In this document: positions 18,428 to 29,145 of the stretch, in pieces
Layout of the letters: each line of letters starts with the position of its first letter
Position numbering within the stretch: the first letter of the stretch is position 1
DNA from: Lachnospiraceae bacterium
Lineage (GTDB): Bacteria > Bacillota > Clostridia > Lachnospirales > Lachnospiraceae
Assembly: GCA_015057635.1 (NCBI GenBank)
Contig: SVEB01000109.1
Location: 31,907-95,906 of the forward strand
Direction: 5' to 3'
DNA length: 64,000 bases
Notes under the pieces: model-generated
Told to the model about the DNA's origin: nothing
The model's database searches: none
The model's input: the letters and a program-made list of their open reading frames with translations, nothing else
Program-made: the position numbers and the translations under genes

Positions 18428-19639
18428 ATGACAAAGATAGATATTATTTCTGGCTTTCTTGGAGCTGGAAAGACGACGTTAATTAAAAAATTATTACAGG
18501 AAGGCTTAAATGGTGAAAAGACCGTCCTTATAGAAAATGAATTTGGTGAAATCGGCATTGATGGCGGTTTCTTAAAGGATGCAGGCGTAGAGATTACAGA
18601 GATGAACTCCGGCTGTATCTGCTGTTCCCTTGTAGGTGATTTTGGGACAGCCTTAAAGGAAGTAGTGGAAACATATTCTCCGGAACGTATCATTATCGAA
18701 CCATCCGGTGTAGGTAAATTATCAGACGTAATCAAGGCTGTAGAAGATGTGGCGGAAAAGTTAGATCATGTTGTATTAAACAGCTTTACAGCAGTAGTAG
18801 ATGCCGGCAAATGCAAGATGTATATGAAGAACTTTGGTGAGTTCTTTAACAATCAGGTTGAAAATGCAAAGACAATCATCTTAAGCCGTACACAGAAAGT
18901 GTCAGAAGACAAGTTAAGCAAATGTGTGAATGATTTAAGAGAACATAACGCAGATGCTACCATCATTACCACTCCATGGGATGATATCAATGGTGCAAAG
19001 ATTCTTGAGGCAATGGAACAGAAGAATTCTTTTGTTTCCGCACTTTTAAAAGAAACAGAAGCCGAACATCATCACGAAGGGTGTGGCTGTGGACACGACC
19101 ATGACCATCATGATCATGATCACGAAGGCTGCGGCTGTGGACACGATCACGACCACGATCATCATGACCATGACCACGAAGGTTGCGGTTGCGGACACGA
19201 TCACGATCATCATGACCATGATCACGAAGGCTGCGGTTGCGGATACGATCATCATGACCATGATCACGAAGGCTGTGGCTGCGGACATGATCACGACCAT
19301 GATCATGATCACGAAGGCTGCGGTTGTGGACACGATCACAGCCATGGACATCACCATGCAGATGATGTATTTACAAGCTGGGGTGTTGAAACTCCTCATA
19401 AGTATGAAGAAGACAAGCTAAAGGAAATTCTGGATACGCTTGCGCAAGAGAGTGAATACGGCATTATCCTTCGTGCAAAGGGTATGATTCCTAGCGTATC
19501 CGGAGAATGGATGTATTTTGACTTAACACCAGGCGAATACGAAATCCGTAAAGGATCTCCTGAAGTAACCGGACGTCTTTGCGTGATCGGAAGCAACCTT
19601 GATACGGATAAGATTGAACAGTTATTTGAATTAAAATAA
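18428..19639 (+). CDS. COG0523/CobW-type G3E GTPase with expanded His/Cys-rich metal-binding repeats
   Basis: GFLGAGKTT Walker A, GCICC metal motif, six EGCGCG(H/Y)D-(DH)n repeats. Confidence 0.95.
   Translation: MTKIDIISGFLGAGKTTLIKKLLQEGLNGEKTVLIENEFGEIGIDGGFLKDAGVEITEMNSGCICCSLVGDFGTALKEVVETYSPERIIIEPSGVGKLSDVIKAVEDVAEKLDHVVLNSFTAVVDAGKCKMYMKNFGEFFNNQVENAKTIILSRTQKVSEDKLSKCVNDLREHNADATIITTPWDDINGAKILEAMEQKNSFVSALLKETEAEHHHEGCGCGHDHDHHDHDHEGCGCGHDHDHDHHDHDHEGCGCGHDHDHHDHDHEGCGCGYDHHDHDHEGCGCGHDHDHDHDHEGCGCGHDHSHGHHHADDVFTSWGVETPHKYEEDKLKEILDTLAQESEYGIILRAKGMIPSVSGEWMYFDLTPGEYEIRKGSPEVTGRLCVIGSNLDTDKIEQLFELK
19076..19360 (+). repeat. in-frame tandem repeat encoding six EGCGCG[HY]D(H/D)n units
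   Basis: Units of about 14-18 codons; read directly from the translation. Confidence 0.9.
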
Positions 19640-19674
19640 TTCACGGACTGTCAGAAAAATAGAAAAGTAACAGC

Positions 19675-19715
19675 GATAAAGCAGGAGCCGAATCTGATTT
19701 GACTCCTGTTTTATC
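19675..19715 (+). terminator. hairpin/attenuator between the two COG0523 genes
   Basis: GATAAAGCAGGAG ... CTCCTGTTTTATC. Confidence 0.65.
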
Positions 19716-19735
19716 CGTAGGAGAAAGGAAAAAAT

Positions 19736-20692
19736 ATGGGAATCCCAGTTTATATCGTAAATGGCTTTTTAGAAAGCGGAAAGACAACTTTTGTACAGGA
19801 GACAATGACAGATCCGGACTTCACAGAAGGAAAGAAGACTCTTTTAATTGTGACGGAGGAAGGCGAAGAAGAATACGATGAAGCGCTCTTAGCGAAAAAT
19901 AATGTTTCAATCGTGACAGTGGAAGAAGAGGAAGATCTGAATGCGGCATTCTTAGAGGAGTGCAAGAATCACTACCGTCCGGAACGTATCATGATTGAAT
20001 ACAATGGCATGTGGGATATTGAAGAGTTCTTAGAGGTGGACATGCCAAATCCATTAGAGTTGGTACAGATTATCACAATTATCGATGCAACTACTTATAC
20101 AAATTACTTTAATAATATGAAATCCTTAATGATTCGTAATGTAAAATACTCGGATACGATTATTGTGAATCGCTGTGATGAGAATACAGATAAGATCGGA
20201 ATACGCCGCTCTATTAAACCGGTTAACCGTAAAGGTCAGATCATTTATGAATCTGCAGAAGGCGTGACAGACGATGCAGGGGAAGAAGAACTTCCATTTG
20301 ATATCAATGCGGACGTGATCGATATCTGTGATGATGACTACGGTTTATGGTATATGCATGCAATGGACCATCCTGAAGCATACGATGGAAAGACTGTGAA
20401 GTTCAAAGGTATGGTATATAAAGGCGACAAGCTTCCAAAGAGATGTTTTGTTCCGGGAAGAATGGCTATGACATGCTGTGCGGATGACATCGCATTTATC
20501 GGTTTCTTATGCAAGGCAGGAGAAGTAGGTCCGCTTCCATATGAATTCTTAAAGAACCGCAGCTATGTGACCGTTACCGCTACCGTAAAGAAAGAATACA
20601 ACCGTGAATATCGGGGTGAAGGACCGGTTTTATATGCAACGAGAATCGAGAAGGCTGATGCGCCGGAAGAAAAGCTTGTTTACTTTAATTAG
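19736..20692 (+). CDS. divergent COG0523 GTPase fused to a TIGR03943/DUF1980-like C-terminal domain
   Basis: GFLESGKTTF Walker A but no GCICC motif; C-terminal VKFKGMVYKGDKLPKRCFVPGRMAMTCCADDIAFIGFLC. Confidence 0.8.
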   Translation: MGIPVYIVNGFLESGKTTFVQETMTDPDFTEGKKTLLIVTEEGEEEYDEALLAKNNVSIVTVEEEEDLNAAFLEECKNHYRPERIMIEYNGMWDIEEFLEVDMPNPLELVQIITIIDATTYTNYFNNMKSLMIRNVKYSDTIIVNRCDENTDKIGIRRSIKPVNRKGQIIYESAEGVTDDAGEEELPFDINADVIDICDDDYGLWYMHAMDHPEAYDGKTVKFKGMVYKGDKLPKRCFVPGRMAMTCCADDIAFIGFLCKAGEVGPLPYEFLKNRSYVTVTATVKKEYNREYRGEGPVLYATRIEKADAPEEKLVYFN

Positions 20693-20705
20693 CACGGAAT
20701 AAGGC

Positions 20706-20734
20706 TTGACTTAAAATGTAAAAAACTATATAAT
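20706..20734 (+). promoter_or_regulatory. promoter TTGACT-N17-TATAAT upstream of yicC
   Basis: Elements at 20706-20711 and 20729-20734. Confidence 0.7.
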
Positions 20735-20856
20735 TAATTGGATAGTGGCTTTTTATCGCCATAAGTTAAAAAAGCCTAAAAAGTAAGAACAGCCATACTG
20801 CTTTGGAATATTTCTAAGGCAGGATAATCCCATTTTACAGGAAAGAATGTGTTTTA

Positions 20857-21735
20857 ATGTTAAAAAGCATGACCGGTTTCGGCAGATATGAGCTTGAGAA
20901 CGCAGAACGCAAGCTGGTAATTGAGATCAAGGCAGTGAACCACCGTTACCTTGAGATGTCGATGAAGATGCCGAAGAAACTCAGCTTTTTCGAATCTGGA
21001 ATCCGAAACGTATTAAAGAAGTATATCAATCGAGGCAAAGTTGATTTATTCCTTACATACGAAGATTTTACAGAGGGAAAAGCGTGTGTAAAGTATAATG
21101 AAGACATTGCACGAGAATACTATAACAGCTTGACAAAAATGAGTGAAGACTTTAAGATAGAGGGCGACATTACGGTATCGCTGCTGTCAAAGTTCCCTGA
21201 TGTGTTTACATTAGAGGAAAAAACAATCGATGAAGAAGAATTGTGGTCACTTATTGAAAAAGCGGTTGAATGTGCAGCAGAGCAGTTCGTAGAATCACGT
21301 ATACGAGAAGGTGAGCATCTTTACAAGGATCTGAATGCAAAGCTGGATGAGATGAGTGAGATGGTATCGTTCATTGAAGAACGAGAACCAAAGATCATTC
21401 AGGAATACCGTGCGAAGATTACAGATAAGGTAAATGAGCTTTTAGGAGATACGAAGATCGATGAAAGTGTACTGGCAACAGAGATTACCCTCTTTGCGGA
21501 CAAGATATGTGTAGATGAAGAAACCGTAAGGCTGAAGGCACATATCGACACGATGAAAGAAACTTTAAAAGAAGGCATTAATGTCGGAAGGAAGCTTGAC
21601 TTCATTGCTCAGGAGATGAATCGAGAGGCCAATACGATTTTATCAAAAGCGAATGATCTGATTGTTTCGAATAAGGCAATCGATTTGAAAACAGAGATCG
21701 AGAAGGTAAGAGAACAAATTCAGAACATAGAATAA
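20857..21735 (+). CDS. yicC: YicC/YloC family endoribonuclease-type protein
   Basis: MLKSMTGFGRYE...EIKAVNHRYLEMSMKMPKKL; GRKLDFIAQEMNREANTILSKA. Confidence 0.95.
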   Translation: MLKSMTGFGRYELENAERKLVIEIKAVNHRYLEMSMKMPKKLSFFESGIRNVLKKYINRGKVDLFLTYEDFTEGKACVKYNEDIAREYYNSLTKMSEDFKIEGDITVSLLSKFPDVFTLEEKTIDEEELWSLIEKAVECAAEQFVESRIREGEHLYKDLNAKLDEMSEMVSFIEEREPKIIQEYRAKITDKVNELLGDTKIDESVLATEITLFADKICVDEETVRLKAHIDTMKETLKEGINVGRKLDFIAQEMNREANTILSKANDLIVSNKAIDLKTEIEKVREQIQNIE

Positions 21736-22008
21736 GTGGTGAATTCGTTGAATAGATTAATTAATGTTGGTTTTGGCAATATGGTGAACGCGGAGAAGAT
21801 AATTGCCATCATCCATCCGGAGGCAGCTCCGGTAAAAAGGATGGTACAGAGTGCGAAAGACAGCGGAAAATGCATTGATGCCACTTGTGGCAGAAAATGC
21901 AAGGCAGTAATTGTATCCTGTGAAGAGAAGATAATTTTATCGGCTTTGCTTCCGGAGACAATCGCAAACCGTGTGAACCAGAGAGAAGGAATTGAGGAAG
22001 GAGAATAA
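21736..22008 (+). CDS. remA: RemA family (DUF370) regulator
   Basis: INVGFGNMVNAEKIIAIIHPEAAPVKRMVQSAK. Confidence 0.93.
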   Translation: MVNSLNRLINVGFGNMVNAEKIIAIIHPEAAPVKRMVQSAKDSGKCIDATCGRKCKAVIVSCEEKIILSALLPETIANRVNQREGIEEGE

Positions 22009-22011
22009 ATT

Positions 22012-22266
22012 ATGTTACATCCATCTTATACAGATTTAATGCAGGCAGTAAACAGCGAGGTAGAACCAGGCGAAGCACCTGTAGTAAACAGCAGATACTC
22101 TATCGTTTTAGCAACAGCGAAGAGAGCAAGACAGATCATCAGCGGTTCTACACCACTTTGTTCTGCACCATGTAACAAGCCGTTATCCATCGCGGTTGAA
22201 GAACTTTACAAAGGCAAAGTTAAGATTGTTACAGACGATGAAAGCTTAGAAGAAAGCGAAAAATAA
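22012..22266 (+). CDS. rpoZ: DNA-directed RNA polymerase omega subunit
   Basis: MLHPSYTDLM...NSRYSIVLATAKRARQI...KPLSIAVEELYKGKV. Confidence 0.93.
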   Translation: MLHPSYTDLMQAVNSEVEPGEAPVVNSRYSIVLATAKRARQIISGSTPLCSAPCNKPLSIAVEELYKGKVKIVTDDESLEESEK

Positions 22267-22276
22267 ATAATAAAGT

Positions 22277-22350
22277 AAAGCGGTCTGTTGCAAGATACAA
22301 ATGGTAGATGTCTATAAAGGCATTTTCTTGCGGCAGTCCGCTTTTTTTAA
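22277..22350 (+). terminator. terminator after rpoZ
   Basis: AAAGCGGTCTGTTGCAAGA ... TCTTGCGGCAGTCCGCTTTTTTT. Confidence 0.75.
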
Positions 22351-22363
22351 TTGAGGTAGTTGA

Positions 22364-22966
22364 ATGAACGAATACGAGGAAGCAAATAATCTCAAAGTTT
22401 CAGAAGAAAAGGAATCAAAGGCTGTAAAGGGATTTATCTGGCAGGCAGTAGAGACTATCGTGTATTTCATAGGAATCTTTCTATGTGTGATCCTGTTACA
22501 GCGTTATGTGGTACAGCCGGTTGAAGTGGATGGAAGAAGTATGGAGGCAACCTTATATAATGCAGATCATCTTCTGTTAGAAAAACTAAGCTATCGATTC
22601 TCAGATCCGGAACGATTTGATGTGGTTGTGTTCCGGCATTATGAGGACGGCGTGGAATCCTATTACATTAAAAGGATTATTGGACTTCCAGGAGAAACCG
22701 TTCGTATTGAAGACAGTGTAATCTATATAAATGGCGAGGTGCTTGTAGAGGACTTTGGAAAGGATGATACCATTCGTTTTAGCGGAATCGCAATTGATGA
22801 AATTATAATTGGGGAAGATGAATATTTCGTACTTGGCGATAATCGCAATAACAGCAAAGACAGTAGAGATCCAGAGGTAGGCCTGGTATCAAGAGAATCC
22901 ATTGCGGGAAGAGCATGGGTTCGCATCTGGCCGCTTGGGGATTTCGGGCTGATCCGGCATGAATAA
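22364..22966 (+). CDS. lepB: signal peptidase I (copy 1)
   Basis: VDGRSMEATL, YYIKRIIGLPGE, YFVLGDNRNNSKDSR. Confidence 0.95.
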   Translation: MNEYEEANNLKVSEEKESKAVKGFIWQAVETIVYFIGIFLCVILLQRYVVQPVEVDGRSMEATLYNADHLLLEKLSYRFSDPERFDVVVFRHYEDGVESYYIKRIIGLPGETVRIEDSVIYINGEVLVEDFGKDDTIRFSGIAIDEIIIGEDEYFVLGDNRNNSKDSRDPEVGLVSRESIAGRAWVRIWPLGDFGLIRHE

Positions 22967-22997
22967 GAATTGGTGAATCTGAAAGGAAGTTTCTTGA

Positions 22998-23615
22998 ATG
23001 GGAAATCAGCAGACCGTAATGGAAGAACCCTACGTAAGTGAAAGAGTAAGGGAAAGACAAGAGATAGATTCAGATATCCGAAGAAAAAAGCACAGACGTT
23101 TGCTTCGGGAGATCGTACTTTATGTCGTGCTGTTTACATTTTGCATCTACATTCTGCCTACCTTCTTGCTGCAGAAGACATTCGTCGAAGGGCCGTCAAT
23201 GGAGAACACCTTATATAATGGAGATACCCTTCTGGTAGATAAGTTTACGTATCGATTCTTAGATCCGGAACGATTTGACGTAATTGTATTCTATCCTCAG
23301 AATAATCATGACTCAGAGTATTATGTAAAACGGATCATAGGGTTGCCTGGAGAGACGGTTCAGATTATAGGAAGCACCATTTATATTAACGATGAAGCAT
23401 TGGAAGAGTCTTACGGAAAGGATGCGATCCAGTATGCAGGACTGGCTTCTGATCCGATCATACTTGGAGAAGAGGAATATTTCGTATTAGGCGATAATCG
23501 GACGGTAAGCCTGGACAGCCGTTATGAAGAAGTGGGAAGGGTAACGAAGGAAAGCATTGCAGGCAGACCGATTTTTCGAGTCTGGCCGCTAGATGAGTTC
23601 GGGCCTGTTCATTAG
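22998..23615 (+). CDS. lepB: signal peptidase I (copy 2)
   Basis: VEGPSMENTL, YYVKRIIGLPGE, YFVLGDNRTVSLDSR. Confidence 0.95.
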   Translation: MGNQQTVMEEPYVSERVRERQEIDSDIRRKKHRRLLREIVLYVVLFTFCIYILPTFLLQKTFVEGPSMENTLYNGDTLLVDKFTYRFLDPERFDVIVFYPQNNHDSEYYVKRIIGLPGETVQIIGSTIYINDEALEESYGKDAIQYAGLASDPIILGEEEYFVLGDNRTVSLDSRYEEVGRVTKESIAGRPIFRVWPLDEFGPVH

Positions 23616-23622
23616 AATGAAG

Positions 23623-23658
23623 AGACTGTGCTGAGAGAAGAGCATGGTCTCTTTTTTT
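23623..23658 (+). terminator. terminator after lepB copy 2
   Basis: AGAGACTGTGCT-GAGAGAAG-AGCATGGTCTCTTTTTTT. Confidence 0.75.
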
Positions 23659-24017
23659 GCGCATATGAAAAGAAGGAAAAAAGAAAAAAAGATAGAAAAA
23701 GATAAGACTCAAAGAATAAGAAAATAGAAAGAAAAGATAGAGTTAAAAGAGAAAAAAAGGAGCAGCAATCAAAAAAAGATTCCGAAACAATTTGTATAAG
23801 TTACGAAATCCTACGATAAAGTGTTAAGATTTTGTAAAATAGGATTTTTTACTTGAAATTTCCACTAGGATTGGGTAAAATAAGAGAGGATTTGATAGGG
23901 GTCAAGAAGGAAATTGACAAAAACTTAACGATCCGAGAAATAATTAATATCTGTCGTTTTTAACACTAGGATGACGGACAGTATATTATAAAATTTCATT
24001 TAGGAGGAATTTAAATC

Positions 24018-25031
24018 ATGGCAGTAAAAGTAGCAATCAATGGTTTTGGACGTATTGGACGTCTTGCATTCAGACAGATGTTTGGTGCTGAAGGATATGA
24101 AGTAGTAGCAATCAACGACTTAACAAACCCAAAAATGTTAGCACATCTTTTAAAGTATGACTCTGCACAGGGAAGATACGCTTTATGTGACAAAGTTGAA
24201 GCAAAGGAATCTTCTATCGTAGTTGATGGAAAAGAAATCAAAATCTACGCAGAAGCAGACGCTTCTAAACTTCCTTGGGGAGAAATCGGTGTTGACGTAG
24301 TACTTGAATGTACAGGTTTCTATACATCAAAAGCAAAATCTCAGGCACATATCGACGCTGGTGCTAAGAAAGTTGTTATCTCTGCTCCTGCAGGCAACGA
24401 TCTTAAGACTATCGTATTCTCAGTAAACCACGATACATTAACTGCAGATGATCAGATCATCTCTGCAGCTTCTTGTACAACAAACTGCTTAGCTCCTATG
24501 GCTAACACATTAAACAAGTTAGCTCCTATCGAAAAAGGCTTTATGACAACTATCCACGCTTACACAGGTGATCAGATGATCCTTGATGGTCCTCAGAGAA
24601 AAGGCGATTTAAGAAGAGCACGTGCTGGTGCTGTTAACATCGTTCCTAACTCTACAGGTGCTGCTAAAGCAATCGGTTTAGTTATCCCAGAATTAGCTGG
24701 CAAATTAGACGGTTCTGCACAGAGAGTTCCAGTTCCAACAGGTTCTACAACTGAATTAGTTGCTGTATGTAATAAAGTTGTAACAAAAGAAGAAGTTAAC
24801 GAAGCTATGAAAGCAGCTCAGAGCGCTTCCTTCGGTTACACTGAAGAAGAATTAGTTTCTTCCGATATCATCGGTATTACACAGGGCTCTTTATTCGATG
24901 CAACCCAGACTAAGGTTACACCACTTGGTGACAACCAGACATTAGTTAAAGTTGTTGCTTGGTATGACAATGAAAATTCATACACAAGCCAGATGGTAAG
25001 AACAATTAAGTATTTTGCTGAATTAGCATAA
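24018..25031 (+). CDS. gapA: type I glyceraldehyde-3-phosphate dehydrogenase
   Basis: [42 protein letters not shown]. Confidence 0.98.
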   Translation: MAVKVAINGFGRIGRLAFRQMFGAEGYEVVAINDLTNPKMLAHLLKYDSAQGRYALCDKVEAKESSIVVDGKEIKIYAEADASKLPWGEIGVDVVLECTGFYTSKAKSQAHIDAGAKKVVISAPAGNDLKTIVFSVNHDTLTADDQIISAASCTTNCLAPMANTLNKLAPIEKGFMTTIHAYTGDQMILDGPQRKGDLRRARAGAVNIVPNSTGAAKAIGLVIPELAGKLDGSAQRVPVPTGSTTELVAVCNKVVTKEEVNEAMKAAQSASFGYTEEELVSSDIIGITQGSLFDATQTKVTPLGDNQTLVKVVAWYDNENSYTSQMVRTIKYFAELA

Positions 25032-25049
25032 TCATAATTGATCCATTCA

Positions 25050-25084
25050 TGGGTCCGGTCTTTGGGACCGGGCCCATTTTTTTC
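25050..25084 (+). terminator. terminator/attenuator between gapA and pgk
   Basis: ATGGGTCCGGTC-TTTGG-GACCGGGCCCATTTTTTT. Confidence 0.85.
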
Positions 25085-25168
25085 TTATCCGGGAAAACGT
25101 TTTACTTGAGATTAGCGTTTGAGGAAAGAAAGACAGGTTTATTTTTTAAAATGAAAGGAGTTTACACA

Positions 25169-26362
25169 ATGTTAAACAAAAAATCCGTTGATGATATCAA
25201 TGTAAAAGGTAAAAGAGTTTTAGTAAGATGTGACTTCAATGTTCCATTAATCGATGGAAAGATCACAGACGATACTCGTCTTGTAGCAGCACTTCCTACT
25301 ATTAAGAAATTAATCAATGATGGCGGTAAAGTAATCCTTTGCTCCCATTTAGGAAAACCAAAGGGAGAACCAAAGCCAGAATTATCTTTAGCTCCTGTAG
25401 CAGTAGCTTTAGAAAAATTACTTGGACAGCCAGTTAAATTTGCAGCAGATGCAACTGTAGTAGGCGAAAATGCGAAGGCAGCAGTAGCAGCTATGAACGA
25501 TGGCGATGTTGTTCTTCTTGAAAACACTCGTTACAGAGCAGAAGAAACAAAGAACGGTGAAGCATTCTCCAAAGAATTAGCTTCTTTATGTGATGTATTC
25601 GTAAACGATGCATTCGGTACTGCTCATAGAGCACATTGCTCTAACGTTGGTGTAACACAGTTCGTTGATACAGCTGTAGTTGGTTACTTAATGCAGAAGG
25701 AAATCGACTTCCTTGGCAATGCAGTTAACACACCAGTTAGACCATTTGTTGCAATCCTTGGCGGTTCTAAAGTATCTTCCAAGATTTCTGTAATCAACAA
25801 TCTTCTTGATAAAGTAGATACTTTAATCATCGGTGGCGGCATGAGCTATACATTCATGAAAGCTATGGGTGAAGAAGTAGGTACATCCTTACTTGAAGAA
25901 GATTACTTAGACTATGCAAACCAGATGATCGCAAAAGCGAAAGAAAAAGGAGTAAACTTACTTCTTCCTGTAGATACTGTGGTAGCAAAGGAATTCTCTA
26001 ACGATGCTCCTTTCAGAACAGTAGCACGTGGTGAAATCGCAGCGGATGAAATGGGTCTTGATATCGGTGAAAAGACTCGTGCTTTATATGCAGATGCAAT
26101 CAAGAGTGCAAAGACAGTAGTTTGGAATGGACCAATGGGTGTATTCGAAATGTCTAACTTTGCAAAAGGTACAATTGCAGTAGCAGAAGCTTTAGCAAAT
26201 ATCGATGGTACAACAATCATCGGTGGTGGTGACTCTGCAGCAGCTGTTAATCAGTTAGGTTTTGCAGATAAGATGACTCATATTTCAACAGGTGGCGGTG
26301 CATCCCTTGAGTTCCTAGAAGGAAAAGAATTACCAGGTGTTGCAGCAGCTAACGATAAATAG
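25169..26362 (+). CDS. pgk: phosphoglycerate kinase
   Basis: [30 protein letters not shown]; start at the internal ATG behind GAAAGGAG rather than ORF start 25049. Confidence 0.97.
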   Translation: MLNKKSVDDINVKGKRVLVRCDFNVPLIDGKITDDTRLVAALPTIKKLINDGGKVILCSHLGKPKGEPKPELSLAPVAVALEKLLGQPVKFAADATVVGENAKAAVAAMNDGDVVLLENTRYRAEETKNGEAFSKELASLCDVFVNDAFGTAHRAHCSNVGVTQFVDTAVVGYLMQKEIDFLGNAVNTPVRPFVAILGGSKVSSKISVINNLLDKVDTLIIGGGMSYTFMKAMGEEVGTSLLEEDYLDYANQMIAKAKEKGVNLLLPVDTVVAKEFSNDAPFRTVARGEIAADEMGLDIGEKTRALYADAIKSAKTVVWNGPMGVFEMSNFAKGTIAVAEALANIDGTTIIGGGDSAAAVNQLGFADKMTHISTGGGASLEFLEGKELPGVAAANDK

Positions 26363-26531
26363 GTCACCAGTACATTCAGGCATAGTTCCGTCACAAAAGA
26401 GAATTCCATATATAGGATTTAAAAAAGTAAGTTTAGCGGTTAGCAATAAAATTTTAGAGGGGCTGACAACCAGCCTTATAAAAGCATGTTGGTTAATAAA
26501 ACTGCAGGTAACGATGAAAAGGGGATAGAGT

Positions 26532-27281
26532 ATGCGCAGAAAAATCATTGCAGGGAATTGGAAGATGAATAAGACTCCAAGCGAGACAGTTACATTAATT
26601 GAGGAATTAAAACCATTAGTTAATAATAGTGAGGTAGATGTGGTATTTTGTGTACCTGCGATCTCACTGATGACTGCTATTGAAACAGCAAAAGGCTCTA
26701 ACATTAAAATCGGTGCTGAGAATATGTTTTATGAAGAGAGTGGCGCTTATACAGGAGAGATTTCTCCTGCTATGTTAACTGACATTGGTGTGGAATATGT
26801 AATTATCGGACATTCCGAGAGAAGAGCATATTTCGCCGAGACCGACATAACAGTAAACAAGAAAGTTTTAAAAGCATTTGAACATCATATTACACCAATC
26901 ATCTGCTGCGGTGAATCTCTAGAACAGAGAGAGCAGGGGATTACCCTTGGCTGGATCCGCGGACAGGTTGAAAAGGCATTTATGAATGTAACAAAGGAGC
27001 AGGCAAAAACCGCAATCATCGCATATGAACCAATCTGGGCCATTGGTACCGGAAAGGTTGCAACAAGCGAACAGGCAGAGGAAGTATGCCATTTCATTCG
27101 TGAGTGCGTTGAAAGATTATACGATGAGGAGACTGCAGAAACAATCCGTATTCAGTATGGCGGAAGCGTAACGGCTGCAAGCGCACCGGAACTTTTCGCA
27201 ATGCCGGATATCGATGGAGGATTAGTTGGCGGAGCAAGTTTAAAGCCAGAGTTCGGTAAGATCGTGAACTATAAGAATTAG
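26532..27281 (+). CDS. tpiA: triosephosphate isomerase
   Basis: [36 protein letters not shown]. Confidence 0.98.
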   Translation: MRRKIIAGNWKMNKTPSETVTLIEELKPLVNNSEVDVVFCVPAISLMTAIETAKGSNIKIGAENMFYEESGAYTGEISPAMLTDIGVEYVIIGHSERRAYFAETDITVNKKVLKAFEHHITPIICCGESLEQREQGITLGWIRGQVEKAFMNVTKEQAKTAIIAYEPIWAIGTGKVATSEQAEEVCHFIRECVERLYDEETAETIRIQYGGSVTAASAPELFAMPDIDGGLVGGASLKPEFGKIVNYKN

Positions 27282-27352
27282 AAAGTGTGACATATAGAAA
27301 CGCAAAACGTAGGAAAGCAGCATGATCAGATGTTTGCATATACGGTTTGTGC

Positions 27353-27386
27353 ATCTTGGATGGGATGATAAGTCCCATCCAAGATT
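27353..27386 (+). terminator. terminator after tpiA
   Basis: ATCTTGGATGGGA-TGATAAG-TCCCATCCAAGATTTT. Confidence 0.8.
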
Positions 27387-27535
27387 TTATGTCGAAATGA
27401 TTGACGAATCGACATATTGTGGTATGATGAAGACAGGTTACAGGCAATTGCAAAAGCAGATGTAAGGACCATAAATACATATTTGCAAGAGATTGCAGCA
27501 AACCAGGATAAATATAAAAAAAGGAGCTAAGAAAA

Positions 27536-29080
27536 ATGAGCAAAAAACCTACAGTTTTAATGATTTTAGACGGTTATGGATTAAATGAAAAATCCGAAGG
27601 AAATGCAGTGAATTTAGCAAAAACTCCGGTTATGGATAAATTAATGGCAGAATGTCCATTTGTAAAAGGTTATGCATCCGGAATGGCAGTAGGTCTTCCA
27701 GACGGTCAGATGGGTAACTCCGAAGTGGGTCACTTAAATATGGGTGCAGGAAGAATCGTATATCAGGAATTAACAAGAATTACAAAGTCTATCACAGACG
27801 GCGATTTCTTTGAAAATGAAGGATTATTAGCAGCAGTTGAAAACTGCAAGAAGAATAATTCCGCTCTTCACTTATTCGGATTATTATCCGATGGCGGTGT
27901 TCACAGCCATATCACTCATCTTTACGGCTTATTAGAGCTTGCAAAGAAGAATGGTCTTGAAAAAGTATACGTACACGGCTTCTTAGACGGAAGAGATACT
28001 GCTCCTACATCCGGCAAAGGTTTCTTAGAAGCATTAGATGCGAAGATGAAAGAAATCGGCGTTGGCAAGATCGCATCCGTTATGGGACGTTACTATGTTA
28101 TGGACCGCGACAATAGATGGGACCGTGTAGAAAAGGCATATGCTGCATTAGCATATGGCGAAGGCGTGGAAACAGATAATGTGATCGCAGCAGTAGCAAA
28201 ATCTTATGAAGAAGACGTAAACGATGAATTCGTAGTTCCTACTGTTGTAGTGGAAGATGGAAAAGCAATCGGCGAAATCAAAGAAAATGATTCCGTTATC
28301 TTCTTTAACTTCCGTCCAGACCGTGCACGTGAAATCACAAGAGCATTCTGTGCAGATGAATTTGACGGTTTTGAAAGAAAGAAAGGCCGTTACCCATTAA
28401 CATTCGTATGCTTTACAGAATATGATGTGACAATCCCAAATAAGATCATAGCATTCCACAAAGTAGCGATCACAAATACATTTGGTGAATTCTTAGCAGC
28501 ACATAACATGACTCAGGCAAGAATCGCAGAAACTGAAAAATACGCACACGTTACTTTCTTCTTCAACGGCGGCGTAGAAGAACCAAACAAGGGCGAAGAC
28601 AGAATCTTAGTGAAATCCCCTAAGGTTGCGACTTATGACTTAAAGCCAGAGATGAGCGCTTACGAAGTAGATGCAAAATTAGTAGAAGCAATCAAATCTG
28701 ATAAGTATGATGTGATCATCGTAAACTTCGCAAACCCTGATATGGTAGGCCATACCGGTATTGAAGGCGCTGCAATCAAGGCTGTGGAAGCAGTGGATGA
28801 ATGCGTTGGCAGAGCAGTGGAAGCAATTAAGGAAGTAGATGGACAGCTGTTTATCTGCGCAGACCACGGTAATGCAGAACAGTTAGTGGATTATACAAAC
28901 GGACAGCCATTTACTGCTCATACAACAAACCCAGTTCCATTTATCTTAGTGAACTATGATGATGCCTATACATTAAGAGAAAACGGATGCTTAGCAGATA
29001 TTATCCCAACCTTAATCGAGATGATGGGCATGGAACAGCCAAAAGAAATGACTGGAAAGTCTTTACTTATCAAAAAATAA
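27536..29080 (+). CDS. gpmI: 2,3-bisphosphoglycerate-independent phosphoglycerate mutase
   Basis: MILDGYGLNEKSEGNAVNLAKTP, GQMGNSEVGHLNMGAGR, HGNAEQ. Confidence 0.98.
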   Translation: MSKKPTVLMILDGYGLNEKSEGNAVNLAKTPVMDKLMAECPFVKGYASGMAVGLPDGQMGNSEVGHLNMGAGRIVYQELTRITKSITDGDFFENEGLLAAVENCKKNNSALHLFGLLSDGGVHSHITHLYGLLELAKKNGLEKVYVHGFLDGRDTAPTSGKGFLEALDAKMKEIGVGKIASVMGRYYVMDRDNRWDRVEKAYAALAYGEGVETDNVIAAVAKSYEEDVNDEFVVPTVVVEDGKAIGEIKENDSVIFFNFRPDRAREITRAFCADEFDGFERKKGRYPLTFVCFTEYDVTIPNKIIAFHKVAITNTFGEFLAAHNMTQARIAETEKYAHVTFFFNGGVEEPNKGEDRILVKSPKVATYDLKPEMSAYEVDAKLVEAIKSDKYDVIIVNFANPDMVGHTGIEGAAIKAVEAVDECVGRAVEAIKEVDGQLFICADHGNAEQLVDYTNGQPFTAHTTNPVPFILVNYDDAYTLRENGCLADIIPTLIEMMGMEQPKEMTGKSLLIKK

Positions 29081-29145
29081 CAGATTGTATTTTATCCGAA
29101 ATTATGATAAAATGTGCGTTGAGATATATAAGCAAGGAGGTGTAA

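Noticed and set aside
19076-19360. Possible CRISPR-like repeat
   Set aside because: Repeats are in-frame codons for EGCGCGHD units of variable length with no unique spacers.
19046-19421. Minus-strand 117-aa and +frame 112-aa ORFs with MVMIV/ITTTIIM repeats
   Set aside because: Alternative-frame translations of the His-rich repeat tract.
23820-24010. Rex- or CggR-type operator upstream of gapA
   Set aside because: Only weak imperfect repeats (CTGTCGT...ACGGACAG); no convincing consensus match.
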